Shown: positions 21,447 through 54,577, counted from the first letter of the stretch. The stretch: 64,000 nucleotides of DNA from Physella acuta (GCF_028476545.1 NW_026733070.1:106001-170000); one strand, 5' to 3'. The notes: generated from the sequence alone by a model not told the origin. Numbers and translations are program-made.

Positions 21447-23850
21447 CTCTTCACTGTCGGAGCTACTTAAAGATATACTCGTTAGTCATAGTTAACCTGA
21501 GGGGGGCATTTTTTAATCAGAAAACCAGTGTTCAGAATTATTTTACATTATTTTTTATACTTATACCTATTATTTTTAAGTCTTCTCCAAGCATTTCATA
21601 TAAGCATATTACTTAACAGATTATTTTACAAATTTTAGTAGTAAAGCATTTTACTACAATATGCATTTTTAAAACATTGTCAAGTTTTTATTCATATATA
21701 GTCTGGCTTAGTTTTCTGGTCATTGTTTTTGGTTTTCCCATCATGTTCCTATTCAACTTCTCAATACAGTTAATCAAATACTAAAAAACCGCTTTAATGA
21801 ATAATTAATTCATTAGTGGTCTGCACAATGATTCTCTTCAAAATTTAATTTTTGCCACCGTTGTGTTTAATTTGCAAACAGATTATTGCACCTGGGTTTA
21901 GTACATTTTAAATCTCTGACTCCTAAAAACAGATTTAACAGCTTCCACTGTTGACCAAATCAGAAAGTACCCAACATTGTTGAAATCTGCTAGTATTGCT
22001 AGAAAGTACCCAACATTGTTGAAATCTGCTAGTATTGCTAAAATGATTATGCTTAGAACAAGGAAGAGGTAGGTCTAAAATCCCAGTTGTGGATGTCAAT
22101 AATGGATGACCCATGAAAAATCAGTACATAAGAGAGCTTTCTGTTGATCAGATTTTTTATTACTTAGCACAGTATTTCTGAGGCAAGTAGTAGAACAGGG
22201 GAAGCAACACATGGGAGAATTCTTTTATTTACAGTAGTTTTTGTTATTATATTATAAAGGTACTTCCCATTGCACAAAGAACATAATGTGCTTAATTCTC
22301 ATTTCTGGCATAATGCTTTTATCAAATTTGGCTATTTGTATTAGCGAAAAGATGGGTTCTTTATATACCCTCCCCCTGAAAACCTGGATATACCCATGAA
22401 ACCTATTGCAAATTAGTGCAGTATATAATCTTCTCCCTTTTGTGCCCAAGACACATGGGCCACCACAGAAAGCTTTTTCCACTTGTGCTGGTCTCTGGCA
22501 ATGGTCTTGGCAGTCCCCCAAGATAGCCACGCCTAGTGTAGGATATACCAGGGGTCGGCAACCTTTTGAAGCGGAAGAGCCAAAAGTTACAATTTTCAAA
22601 ATTTCCCTGGTTTTAAAGAGCCACAAACATATTTTTTATTTCAAATAATTATTTTTTTATTAAGATTATTAGTATTTTTTCAAGGAGCTAGAGAGCCGCA
22701 TCTTGATATCAAAAGAGCCGCATGCGGCTCGCGAGCCGCAGGTTGCCGACCCCTGGGATATACATGTCTTCACCACCAGATAAGTCACTTAGCATTCTAT
22801 GTCTGTTGTTATTCTTCAAATGTTAATGCAAACCAACATGTATCTACTATTCACTTATGGTTGTATCCATATCTATTTATTTAACTCTAGCACAAATGCG
22901 TGCACAGATGAATAAGTAAGTAAAGATAGCTAAATGAACTTAATTTCATTACAAACATCTAATCTCACAAGTTTCTTAAGTTGAGAGCTAATCCCACAGC
23001 GTCCTGAATATTTGGTTCAAACCTATCTCTTAACAACCTCACTTGAAGTTAATGCAGTGCAAACCCTCCTAATACATAATACAGTTTTCCCCCCACTTTT
23101 AAAATTGGTACAGCACTGTACCAGACTAAAGAGAATAACACACTTTTGACACTTTTTTTACTATCTTTAAACAGGGGACAGCGATCTAGTATACCAATAC
23201 TCCACGTTGTTTTAGTAGGTGGCCCTTTTATTTTCTTAACCCACCCCTTTATCGTGTCCATCTTCACATAACATCCTTGCTGAATTTCATCAATTACAGA
23301 TGATCCCTTAAGTGCCTTAATGTATGCATAATAAAATCAACAAAACTTTTTATACCAAAGAAGTTTTAAAGCCAGTAGAGGTATTCTTTCTAAATAAATA
23401 TTTCAGCTTCAACATAATATATACCCATATATACTGTGGGTTTTTCATTAGCATAGTGTTATAAATAATTGTTATATGTTCTGTATAAAGTTGATTCCTG
23501 TCAAGATGTAACACCTAAGCAATTTATTTTTATACCTGTTTGGAAGTTTCTAGACATTGATATGCATCTGGTTAACTTTTTATTTTAGGCTGGAACTTTT
23601 TTTTTTGTTGTAAAACTACGACAGGTTGTTTTTTTATCTTAGCCAAGTGGCCTTACTACAATGGTGTACTGCACCACCAGCAGCCTTATATATTTAACCA
23701 CTGTGATATGTAAAGTTTCTATATCTTTCCAAATGTTTTAGAGACTTAACTGAGATGATTACTGTAATGTGACTTGTTTATTATGTTTTTAAACTACTTG
23801 CGTCACTTCTTGTTCTTGTCAATGTTTAAATAAATCTACACATTATTTTT
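21447..23850 (+). other. probable 3' untranslated region of BACE
   Basis: No coding signal. AATAAA signals lie at 23330, 23393 and 23829; which is used cannot be told from sequence. A direct repeat of 43 bp (agaaagtacccaacattgtt onward) occurs at 21962 and 22002. A 207-bp hAT element sits at 22549-22755. Confidence 0.5.
22549..22755. mobile_element. short non-autonomous hAT element
   Basis: Ends CAGGGGTCGGCAACCT and AGGTTGCCGACCCCTG are perfect inverted repeats. The element is flanked by the 8-bp duplication GGATATAC (22541-22548, 22756-22763). Both sides of the interior carry gagccgc/gcggctc words. The intact ends suggest a young insertion. It lies in the likely BACE 3' UTR. Confidence 0.93.
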
Positions 23851-24274
23851 ATTGTATTATTTTTCTTTTTCCTCACAATGTTAAAATTCTTATATTAAAA
23901 TTATTATTTCAGTATCTCAAACATGAAAACCCAGTTGTTATTTTTTTTAAACTGCAATTTATTACTTGAAATTTAAAATAAAAGATAAATATGCCAATAG
24001 TTGAACCAGCAAACTAGTTAGTTAATCCCTTTGTGTAGAATCTAACTCATACTTGACATGATTCACAACATAAAACTATAAACTAAAGTACTTGATTGTA
24101 CTCAGTTAAAACACAAGACCCATATTAATTATTTGGAATGTCTTTTCTATAAAACATGATCAACACTGAAACATATTTAAGCTAATTCCTTTTAAAAAAA
24201 TATTAAAACCACCATTTAAAATGTTTAAAATAAATTTGTCAACTCTGAATGTATCAGTTTGGTCTTGCATGACG
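23848..24274 (-). other. probable 3' untranslated region of the Na+/K+-ATPase gene
   Basis: Downstream of the minus-strand stop. Minus-strand AATAAA signals lie at 23958-23963 and 23848-23853 (read as tttatt on plus). The latter is within about 20 bp of the last plus-strand AATAAA for BACE, so the two transcripts probably abut or overlap at their 3' ends. Confidence 0.5.
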
Positions 24275-44643
<20,369 letters not shown>

Positions 44644-44659
44644 TATTCAGTTACTTGGC

Positions 44660-46000
44660 TAACAGTTTTTAACTAAAAAAGAGTAATGATATAAATGTTA
44701 TAATTTGTAGCCCCACAGAATATACATTAGATCCTATCCAAGTTAATACAAAGGCTTTACATTATGTACAAAATTTTGCCACATATGGTATACACCCTAT
44801 AACACATCTCATGATCTCATAGTGCATTCAAACAATGAAATGCATACTTGTTCAGTATTTTGACAGACTGGTAATGTCGTAAAGTGTAATTATTATTCAT
44901 AAGTGGCCCTACAACAACAAACATCTATTGTAAGGCTAAAAGTAAAAACTTTCATTCAAAATACACACTTAAATGAACTAGTTAAAAGATACTGTATTCG
45001 TTATTACTTTAGGTTTACACTGAAGGCAATGCAACATATTCACCAGTTGGCGGAAGCATGCCAGATTTTGTTCTGGTAGTGATGCAGATGGGTGACACTA
45101 ACTGACTAAATATGAATCACAGTGAGTACTAATAGATTAAACAAAAGCATCCATCTTTAAGATATGAGGAATAGTCAGCCCAAATATCTTTCCAGCATTA
45201 CTGTTAAATCAACAGCAGATGGGGCAAGGCTTGAGTGTTTATCAGTCTCTGCATGTCATCTACAAATGTATCTTCAGAGATGATCTATATAGATCTAGAT
45301 AGGACTTATTTGGAAATATACCATTTTTGACCTTATTAGATTGCTTTAAAAATAGTTTTGGAAATTCATTTATTGTTTGTTTCTTGGTTTTTTGTTTGGT
45401 TTTTTTTTGCTGGTTTTTGTCATCAGAAAAATCACCGCTTCACTGAAAATGTTCATATCTAAATAAACCTGTTTACATGATAAAGAAAAAAAAATGCATG
45501 AGCATTTAGATTTTGGCCTAATATTAGTGATATTACTTTAGCCATTCTATGGCATAGAAAGTTGAAAAAAAAACTATAAATAATAGGCTACAGAAAACCC
45601 CTGAAAATTGGTTATCAATACAACAACCATTTGGCAGCATTTCAGCATCAATAATTAATATATATTTTTAAAATATAAGCAAAGTTTAACAAATCTGTCA
45701 CTTCAGTGAAGGTTTCTAGCATAAAAAGTTTTTAAATTTTGAAGGGGTTGCACTAAGTGGTACTGTGCGGTTCAGCGCCCTACTGGTCTTGGTAAATTAC
45801 TTTTGGCAGATCCATTTTTTTCAATAGTTGAACAATACATCATGCTAAATTAAACTCTTTTCTTCTTAAAGAGCCACAGTGTGTGACAGGTCAGCTAGTT
45901 CGATAATAAATAAAAAAGTAGAAGTCTATTCAAAACTCTTGAAAGTCTAATTTAAACGACCAGTAAGCTAGTGGTCACTAATAGAAAAATAAGTCAAATC
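44660..46000. other. upstream region of the ATPase gene
   Basis: Non-coding AT-rich sequence upstream of coding exon 1. It should hold the 3' end of an intron ending at the acceptor 44659-44660. I could not place the promoter or the first exon. Confidence 0.5.
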
Positions 46001-46019
46001 TAAAGATTAGAAGGAGTTT

Positions 46020-46935
46020 TACAGTTACAGCTGTAAATAATTCTAGATCTAGATCTAGATGGCTAGGTGGTAGTTAAGAATCAAAATTTATTAAAGGTAA
46101 AACATTCTAGATCTAGAATCTACACTAGATTCTAGTCTAATACTGATTCTAGATCAACTGATTAGAATCAAGATCTAGAAGAGTTAAGTTAGACTTAGAG
46201 ATCTAGTGACTAGATTCAAATAGATTCTAATTCTAATTAATTTCTATGATCTAGATTATTCTAGATTCTAGATAGATCTATCTACTATTATCTAGATTCT
46301 AGATCTAGGTCTAGTAGATCAAGGTTCTAGAATACTAAGAATAGACGATTAGATTAGAAATTAGATCAGATCTAGTGATCTAGATCTTGAATCTAAGATC
46401 TCTAGATCTAGATTTTTTAAATCTAGAGATTCTAGAGTCTAGCTAGAGTCTAGAATCTAGTCTAGACTAGATCAAGATCATAAAGTTCATTCATAACTAA
46501 ACTATTAATTAATATTAAACTAACATACATATTAATTAATTAATACATAATATGATAATAATATTAATAAATTATAAATAATAAATAATTTAAACATAAT
46601 CAATATTCATTCATTATTAGATCTAGATCTAAATCTAGTAGTTTATTAACTGGCTGTAGCTATTACTGACCACACAGTTTTATACTAAGTCAATATTCAT
46701 TTTAAAAGAATTGTTATTATTCATAGTTGAACATATTATCTCATGGCATGAGCCCATAGAATCTAGACCACAGTAACCATAGACTCATTGCATTTTCTGT
46801 TGAACGGAAGCAGTAAAATTGCGTCATTTGTAGCTTCTAAATGCCGGCGCGTAAAACTTAGCAAACGGTGTAGACTCTAGATCTAGTCTTAAGTGTTCAC
46901 AAGTTATAATCTAGATCTAGAGATCGATCTTTTTT
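46020..46935. repeat. AGATCT/TCTAGA word island
   Basis: Dense irregular runs of ctagatctagatctagat and variants, mixed with taattaat stretches. Smaller clusters occur at 11178-11290, 11590-11650, 47070-47095 and 53530-53545. It is not a regular tandem array. It lies upstream of the ATPase gene, but a regulatory role is not shown. Confidence 0.8.
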
Positions 46936-47147
46936 TCATTTCTGCTAGACTTAATTATGTTAATCCATTTGAATTTACAAAGATTTTTAGAATTTAGAAA
47001 AAGGTTAAAATAAAAAATATTAAATAAATGCATTCGTTACCCATTAATTCTTGATGTATTATCGGCTTATCGTGTAGATCTAGATTCTAGATCTAAAATT
47101 AAATACTTCAGTTTCACGAATATTGTCGTATATATCTGACTTTTAAT

Positions 47148-47279
47148 CAGAGTTTCTTCCAAGCATCTCTACCGTCCCCGAACAAAATGGAATTTATATA
47201 GAAAATATATACCCCCCCCCCCTCCCGAAAATTTTAAGTGCCCCCTCCCCCCGGAGAAAAAAGTCTGGAAGAAACACTG
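47148..47279. mobile_element. hAT-type MITE (CAGTGTTTCTTCCAG family)
   Basis: A 132-bp element with ends CAGAGTTTCTTCCA and TGGAAGAAACACTG, flanked by an 8-bp duplication CTTTTAAT (47140-47147, 47280-47287). The C-rich centre has gaaaattttaagtgcccc. Defines a second short hAT-type family in the window. Confidence 0.88.
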
Positions 47280-47667
47280 CTTTTAATACCTCAACGTAAC
47301 AATGTATAAGACATATAAGCCTAGTTCTTTAGGCCTAACTTGATATTAGTTCTATTTCTTATTCGATGCAGGACTCATAATATAACCATATCCTAACCAG
47401 TGGCGAACTATAAAAAAAAAATTATGAAAAGTGAAAAGTCAAATCTGGCAAGCCGGTAAGAAGCTTAAGTTAATATTTAGTTTCGCACTTTTCCGGTAAT
47501 TTCTGTTAAGGCTGTTTTTATGAGGATACAAAAATTCACGGTCAAACACCATTTCCGAGAATAGCTTACTAAATAAAATAGAAATAGAAGCTCGTCTTAT
47601 TTGTAATCGGAAAGAAAAGGGCACTGGATGGGCAATGTATTAATGATGAGATCTGATGACATTACGG

Positions 47668-47937
47668 CAGAGGCGTAACGAGGTGGGGGGTGCGGACCGC
47701 ACCGGGTGACACCATTTAGGGGGGGGGGGGGTGACACCAAGGCAAAAAATAGTAAAATATATAGAGAAAAACTTGAGACGGGGGACGGGGTTCAAATCGA
47801 AAGTTTGAGGGGGGGGGGGGTGCAAATCGAAAATTGAAAGTTTGTCCCCGGGAAGAGTCGCTACGCTTCTGGGGGGGGGGGGGGGGTGACACCATTAAGT
47901 GCCGCACCGGGTGACACCCGACCTCGCTACGCCACTG
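47668..47937. mobile_element. composite CGTAGCGA-family MITE
   Basis: Outer ends CAGAGGCGTAACGAGG and CCTCGCTACGCCACTG with a perfect 8-bp duplication CATTACGG (47660-47667, 47938-47945). Inside is part of a second element (tgcaaatcgaaag words, then gagtcgctacgcttctgg) next to matching gtgacaccatt segments on both sides. This suggests one MITE inserted in another. Confidence 0.85.
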
Positions 47938-48314
47938 CATTACGGCAATGCTGCTGAATAGGAACCGCCAGGTAAAAGAAGACAGGGTTGATCAAGAAAG
48001 ACGTGGAGACGCACAGCAAAAAATCAAACTGACAAAAGACCTGACTCTGAGGCTTACAATCTTGGGGAACAGCAAAGAAAAGTTGACTGGGGGCGGCAGA
48101 AGTGGGAATAACTTTTTGTTACGGCGCCGTGTGTCCTAGGCACCGACAGGAAAAGATTACATTGATCACATGAGGTATGAAGTCAAGTAATAGTGGAGTA
48201 GGAAATACAAGTAAGGAAGTAGAGTTGGCTAGGGCACACTCTCTGAAAGACAATTAATGGACTGGAATTTATAGAAACAGAGGAACACTGGGAGACCAAA
48301 CATGGCATGGAGGC

Positions 48315-48500
48315 CAGTGTTTCTTCCAGTCTTTTTTCTCAGGGGGAGGGGGGGCACTCGATATTTTCGGGGGGGGGGTGAGGGGGGAGGGCGGACACTG
48401 GTATATTTTTATATAGACGGTAGACTTTCTTCGGGGAGGGGGGGGGGGCTAAGCCTCTCCCCCCCCCCCCCCCCCCACATGAAGAGATGCCTGGGTTCTC
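48315..48500. mobile_element. CAGTGTTTCTTCCAG-family MITE copy
   Basis: Starts CAGTGTTTCTTCCAGTCTTT, then G-rich sequence with the family word cggtaga at 48418-48424 and an end resembling gaagagatgcctgg. The right boundary and target duplication are unclear. Confidence 0.6.
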
Positions 48501-48597
48501 ATGGCTGGAGTTAAAAATCTAGTCGCAGATCTTCTTCTTTAGCGGAGTGCCTGTTGACCCTGTACTTAACTTCTCAGAGATCAGAAATAAATAAATG

Positions 48598-48600
<3 letters not shown>

Positions 48601-48630
<30 letters not shown>

Positions 48631-48650
48631 TTACACACACACACACATAG
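48601..48650. repeat. (CA)n microsatellite
   Basis: CA run with one interruption, about 24 dinucleotides. Confidence 0.95.
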
Positions 48651-48914
48651 GCATATTGTTAAAGATTCTCAGAATAAACTCATTTCTACAGCAACGCTGT
48701 GGTGTGGATGTTGCCAAAAAAAAAACAGTGTTATTTGAACAACATTCTATGTAGGCATCTAAGTAGACAAAATATAACTAAGCAATGCACATTGTTTTTT
48801 TTAAAAATAACGTTTAAGGCTTTTATGTTAGTTCCAAATTGGAAGAAATCAATATCGCCAACTTACGTGAATGATTGCCGCAAGGGAATCCATTGAAGTC
48901 ACGAATTATTACGA

Positions 48915-49565
48915 ATGGGCCGTTTTTGTTTGGTAGTTGGATTAGAAAAATGTTGATTTTAGGCAAGCTAGCCGTTTTAGCATGGTAGTTGGATTAGAAA
49001 AATGTTGATATTTGGAAAGCTAGCCGTTTTTGTATGGTAGTTGGATTAGAAAAATGTTGATATTTGGAAAGCTAGCCGTTTTTGTATGGTAGTTGTATTA
49101 GAAAAATGTTGCTATTTGGCAAGCTAGCCGTTTTAGTATGGTAGTTGGATTAGAAAAATGTTGATATTTGGCAAGCTAGACGTTTTAGTATGGTAGTTGG
49201 ATTAGAAAAATGTTGATATTTGGCAAGCTAGACGTTTTAGTATGGTAGTTAGATTAGAAAAATGTTGATATTTGGAAATCTAGCCGTTTTTGTATTTGTA
49301 TGGTAGTTAGATTTGAAAAATGTTGATATTTGGAAATCTAGCCGTTTTTGTATTTGTATGGTAGTTAGATTTGAAAAATGTTGATATTTGGAAAGCTCGC
49401 CGTTTTTTGTATGGTAGTTGGATTAGAAGAATGTTGATATTAGGCAAGCTAGCCGTTTTTGTATGGTAGTTGGATTAGAAAAATGTTGATATTTGGAAAG
49501 CTAAACGTTTTAGTATGGTAGTTGGATTAGAAGAATATTGATATTAGGCAAGCTAGACGTTTTTG
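48915..49565. repeat. 52-bp minisatellite
   Basis: About 12-13 copies of a unit containing atggtagttggattagaaaa and atgttgatatttggaaagct, with variants (tagac/tagcc, an extra tatttg). It is not next to a recognised exon. Confidence 0.95.
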
Positions 49566-49877
49566 TATGTCAACAGTATTGTAGACATCAAGGGCATTTT
49601 TGAGAAACGAGTCATTTTTAGCCCATACATGTCATCTTCATATGTCAAAATGACATTCATCAATTTAAGTGGACCCCCCCCCTCCCCCCAATCACATAGA
49701 TCAGAGGTTAAACTAAAAGATGATGGATATATTAATGCTGTTTTGACCGCCAACCCACATCAAAATTAATGTTCTTACATGTAATAAGATGCATTTAATC
49801 ATGAAGATTTTACATGATCCGATATAAATTAAGACTATTTTGTTTAGGCAATATTATTTTATATAATTATTATTATA

Positions 49878-51165
49878 CTAGATAAATGGCCCGTTGAGGA
49901 AGGGTACAACGGGCGCTAGGCTGATAGTGCTGTCTCTTTTCTCTAAACTAAAACCATCCCACCCCCCCCACACACCCCCACCCCCACCCCCCCCACCCCA
50001 CACACACCACCCCCACCCCCACCCCCCACCCCCACACACACCTCCACCCCCCACACACCACCCACCCCCACCCCCACCCCCACCACCCCCACCCCCCACA
50101 CACCTCCCCCCACCCACCCCCACCCCCCAAAAAAACATGTCTACCGTCCCATTCAACGAAATATAATTATATACTTTTTCCAGTGTCCGCCCCCTTCCCG
50201 AAAATTCTACCCCCGCCCCCGAAAACCTCAAGTACCCCCTGCCCCTCTCCGGGGAGGAAAAAGTCTGAAAGAAACACTGGTGTCGCGCTTAGCCACTACG
50301 CGAAGAATTGCATTAAAGAAATTGCGAGAAAACCACTTTTTAGATTAGACACATTAATTAGGTGGTAATTTTATTATAGAGTATCGATGAGGAAACCACC
50401 CCACCCCACCCCCCCACCCCCACACACACACCTCCACACACCACCCACCCCCACCCCCACACACACACCCCCACCCCCACCCCCCACACACCACCCGCCA
50501 CCCCCACCCCCCACACACCACCCGCCACCCCCCCCACACCACCCCCCACACCACCCCCACCCCCCCCCCCACCCCCCCCCACCCCCCGCCACCCCCCACC
50601 TCCCACCCCCCACCCCCCACTCCCAAAAAAATCATGTCTACCGTCCCATTCAACGAAATATAATTATATACTTTTTCCAGTGTCCGCCCCCTCCCAGAAA
50701 ATTCTACCCCCGCCCCCGAAAATTTCAAGTACCCCCACCCCTCTCCGGGGAGGAAAAAGTCTGAAAGAAACACTGAAACCAACCCACCCCCCACACACCA
50801 CCCCCCACCACCCCCCCACACACCACCCCCCACCCCCCCCCCACACACACCATCCCCACCCCCCCCCCCCCCCACACACCACCTCCCCCCACCCACCCCC
50901 ACCCACCCACCCCCACCCCCCAAAAAAACATGTCTACCGTCCCATTCAACGAAATATAATTATATACTTTTTCCAGTGTCCGCCCCCTCCCAGAAAATTA
51001 TACCCCCGCCCCCAAAAATTTCAAGTACCCCCACCCCTCTCCGGGGAGGAAAAAGTCTGAAAGAAACACTGAAACCAACCCACCCCCCCACACACCACCC
51101 CCCCACCCCCACACACCACCCCCCCCCCCACACACACACACAGACAGCGAAACTATTATTATAGA
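49878..51165 (-). mobile_element. Helitron-like element, 1.29 kb, C-rich core
   Basis: On minus it starts TCTATAATAATAGTTTCGCT after a host A. It ends with a hairpin (CCCGTTG, 10-nt loop, CAACGGG), then ccatttat and CTAG, followed by a host T. TC start, hairpin near the 3' end, CTRR end and A/T insertion without target duplication are Helitron hallmarks. The interior is C-rich with a triplicated 150-bp segment. No replicase coding; non-autonomous. Confidence 0.82.
50130..51072 (+). repeat. triplicated 150-bp segment within the Helitron-like element
   Basis: Three near-identical copies (about 50131-50280, 50628-50775, 50924-51072) of a segment from catgtctaccgtcccattca to gaaagaaacactg, separated by CCCCACAC-rich spacers. 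The segment matches the CAGTGTTTCTTCCAG MITE family. A MITE was probably captured and then amplified with its C-rich spacer. Long Pro/His or Gly/Trp open frames here are compositional. Confidence 0.9.
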
Positions 51166-51526
51166 TGATATTATTTTGTTTTCAAAAACAAAATTTGTAT
51201 AATTGTCCTAATTGTAATAATGCAAGCTAGGACAATTTTTCTTTAGTAATATTAGCTTTGTTTTTTTAAACAAAATTTATAACTATTTGTAACTATTGTA
51301 ACGACCACAAATTTTCGCTTCCGGTACGTTCAATACACTCACCTTGACCTTCCTCTAGACGTTCCCTTGTGTATCTCTGGTACTGGTCGTTTGATCTTTA
51401 TAATCACGATCGAAAACTGAGTTCAGAAATCGATAAGTCTTTGTTTAATATTATGAAGAGGAAAAAAAAACGAGTATAAATCACTCCCTGTGGGAAATCG
51501 CATGGTATTATTTCTACGACCTGTGA

Positions 51527-51536
51527 TATATATATA
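51527..51536 (+). promoter_or_regulatory. possible TATA box of the PAN-galectin gene
   Basis: TATATATATA stands alone in moderately complex sequence, 119-128 bp before the ATG at 51655. The position is plausible for a TATA box with a roughly 90-nt 5' UTR. Confidence 0.4.
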
Positions 51537-51654
51537 GCCTACATCTTGGTGCCGTTGTTTGTAGCAAACATTCGAAGATAAAATTTACTTCACTTATTAT
51601 CTCAGAATTTTAGGTGTTTTTTTAAACCTTACATTTGCGGATAAAACACATAAA

Positions 51655-53033
51655 ATGTTTCAAGGTAAACTGATCATAATTCTGTCCAGTATTAGCATGT
51701 CGTTTGGGATTTTACCGAAGTGTGATGATACAGTTTCTGGAAGCAAGGAAAGTAATTTTAAACTTTATGACAATTTACAAGTTGATGGATGTCTGGAAGT
51801 TCATCAGGATCAGAATAAAATTTCCACGACCTTGAGCTGCGCCTTAGAATGTCTTGACACGGGCTGTTCTGGTTTTAACTTCACGTCTGATACAACTACA
51901 TGTATCACGTGCGCCAGAGGTCAAACCCAGAAGTTGAGTTTCTCTGCGGGTCAAAAGATCATGTTACTGAGGAGATTTGTTATAACCGATGCCTCTTTTG
52001 ATCCAACTACAAATCTGAGCGCGTCTTTCCTCCCTCTGTCGTGTCAACTTGAAGTTGGATCAGTTGTGAGTAGCTCATTGAACTAACTGTTGACTTATTA
52101 GCCGAAGCACAATGAGACAAAGTGTTAATATTAGTGTTAATCTTAGTAAGAAGTTAGTATGAGTTAGTATGAGGTTCAGTTGAACCTTCTATAGTGACAA
52201 TAAGCAATAAGATAGACGTGACTTAACATTGACGTCTAATTCACGTTATAAACTACGACAATGTTGGTTCAGAACTTTTTACTCAGAATATGATTATCAG
52301 AATATAAGCTACATACAGAGGCTGTTCTGTTGACGATATAGACCTATAAGTTATTAATATAATTACAACTTGTTTATAATTTTCAGTAAAACTCTGAAAT
52401 GTTTTTTTTCCAGTTATTTTTAAAAAATGCATACTTTTAACAACTATTAACAGTGTCCCCACCCCCCCCCCCTCCCCCGGAAATTTTGAAATTTTAGTCC
52501 GCTCCCCCCCCCCCCCCCCCAATAATTTGAAGTGCCCCCCCCCCCCCCCCCCCCCCCGGAGAAAAAAAACACTGAATGTATTTGGGTATATAATTTATAT
52601 ATAATAAAATATGCATAGTTTAATTTGTACCGAGGATGGAAATAATTGAGTCTTGATACTGAACAAATGTTATTCCCATGTTTTCTTCCAGATTCACTTT
52701 CACGGGAAGTACCTGATTGGAGAAGGTCTGACAATAGCGGGTGGGAGTCAAAATTCGCTGGACGTAAACTTTCTTCTTCGGGCTCACGCTAGTTCTTCCA
52801 TTGAGATGATATACAGCAAAGATGGCACGGGGATCAGTGCCCCCACCAACATGACGGAGTTCCCCTTTGTCGTTGACAGAGACACCCACGTCTTCATCTT
52901 GGTGAGGCAGGACAGATTCATCGTTTACATCGACGCCGTCTGGTGCTGTGAGTTGGAGCATGTTGTCGGTTTGGATGAACTGGACTATCTAGCACTTGTT
53001 GGTTCAGTTCAACTCTATGAATTTAGCTTCTGA
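51655..53033 (+). CDS. secreted PAN/galectin-like domain protein
   Basis: Two exons, 51655-52065 and 52692-53033, joined at gtgagt...cttccag in phase 0, give 250 residues. The start ATG gives a signal peptide (MFQGKLIIILSSISMSFG). Residues about 23-105 are Cys-rich and PAN/apple-like (LSCALECLDTGCSGFNFTSD, then CITCARG). Residues about 130-250 fit a galectin-type beta-sandwich: GSVIHFHGKYLIGEGLTIAG, SLDVNFLLR, TEFPFVVDRDTHVFILVRQD, FIVYIDAVWC and LALVGSVQLYEF. The galectin sugar-binding signature (HxNPR, WGxE) is not visible, so it may bind another ligand. Function unknown; secreted lectin-like proteins with such architecture occur in gastropod plasma or mucus, which is inference here. AATAAA follows at 53105. 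Alternative: another jellyroll domain. Confidence 0.85.
52450..52577. mobile_element. CAGTGTTTCTTCCAG-family MITE copy, eroded
   Basis: Starts cagtgtccccacccc and ends ggagaaaaaaaacactg, with extreme C-runs between (52501-52557). It lies in the single intron of the PAN-galectin gene. Confidence 0.6.
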
Positions 53034-53547
53034 AATCAACAATATCTAGTGACAAAAGATTTAGAATCAACTGCCTATGACATACGGTAGAAATCGAAAT
53101 TGGAAATAAAAATGAACATAAAATTAAAGGGTGTGTATTCAATTATACATTACTACAAAATTAACTGTATGTGTATTATTGCAGCGATAGATCATTCCAT
53201 AGAACATTACATCGAATTAGTACAATCATTTCAAATTGCGTGACAAACAGTTTGCCGGGAATTCCAAACACATTAACTCGCTGACCAAATTGTCAACTAA
53301 AATTATACTTATTAATCTCTGATCTGAAATAAGATTAATAGAGAATAGAGAAAGGTGGTTTTGTGTCTTAGCACAAGGAGAGAGAAGTTTTAACAGCTAA
53401 AAATGCAGACTAAAAATGCTTTGGTCAGTTCGTTGGGCCAGACTAAAAAGCTCCTTTAGAGATTTAAAAAATAAATAAAAAGATAGACCTACTACACACC
53501 ATGTAACCAGACAATACTAACATATTTCACTAGAATCTAGATCTAGT
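53034..53547. other. 3' flank of the PAN-galectin gene
   Basis: Holds AATAAA at 53105. From about 53250 it is similar (roughly three quarters identical by eye) to 57095-57380: shared words include ttttaacagctaaa, tttagagatt and agacaatactaa. Confidence 0.7.
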
Positions 53548-53610
53548 CAGCGGCGTAGCAAGGTCGGGTGTCATCCGGTGCGGCACCTAATGGTGTCACC
53601 GACCCCCTAA

Positions 53611-53612
<2 letters not shown>
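53548..53612. mobile_element. 5' half of a CGTAGCGA-family MITE
   Basis: Starts CAGCGGCGTAGCAAGG and continues gtgtcatccggtgcggcacc, then aatggtgtcaccgacccc, as in the composite element at 47668. It breaks off into the adjoining AT/CTAT microsatellite. Confidence 0.7.

Positions 53613-54574
<962 letters not shown>

Positions 54575-54577
<3 letters not shown>

Noticed and set aside
48165-48310. Possible decayed LINE C-terminal remnant
   Set aside because: The stretch cactgggagaccaaacatgg loosely recalls the NPQGKR..GRPR.TW region of the LINE at 28100, but with several shifts; too weak to call.
49894-51060. Long Pro/His and Gly/Trp frames
   Set aside because: Pure products of CCCCACAC low complexity inside the Helitron-like element.
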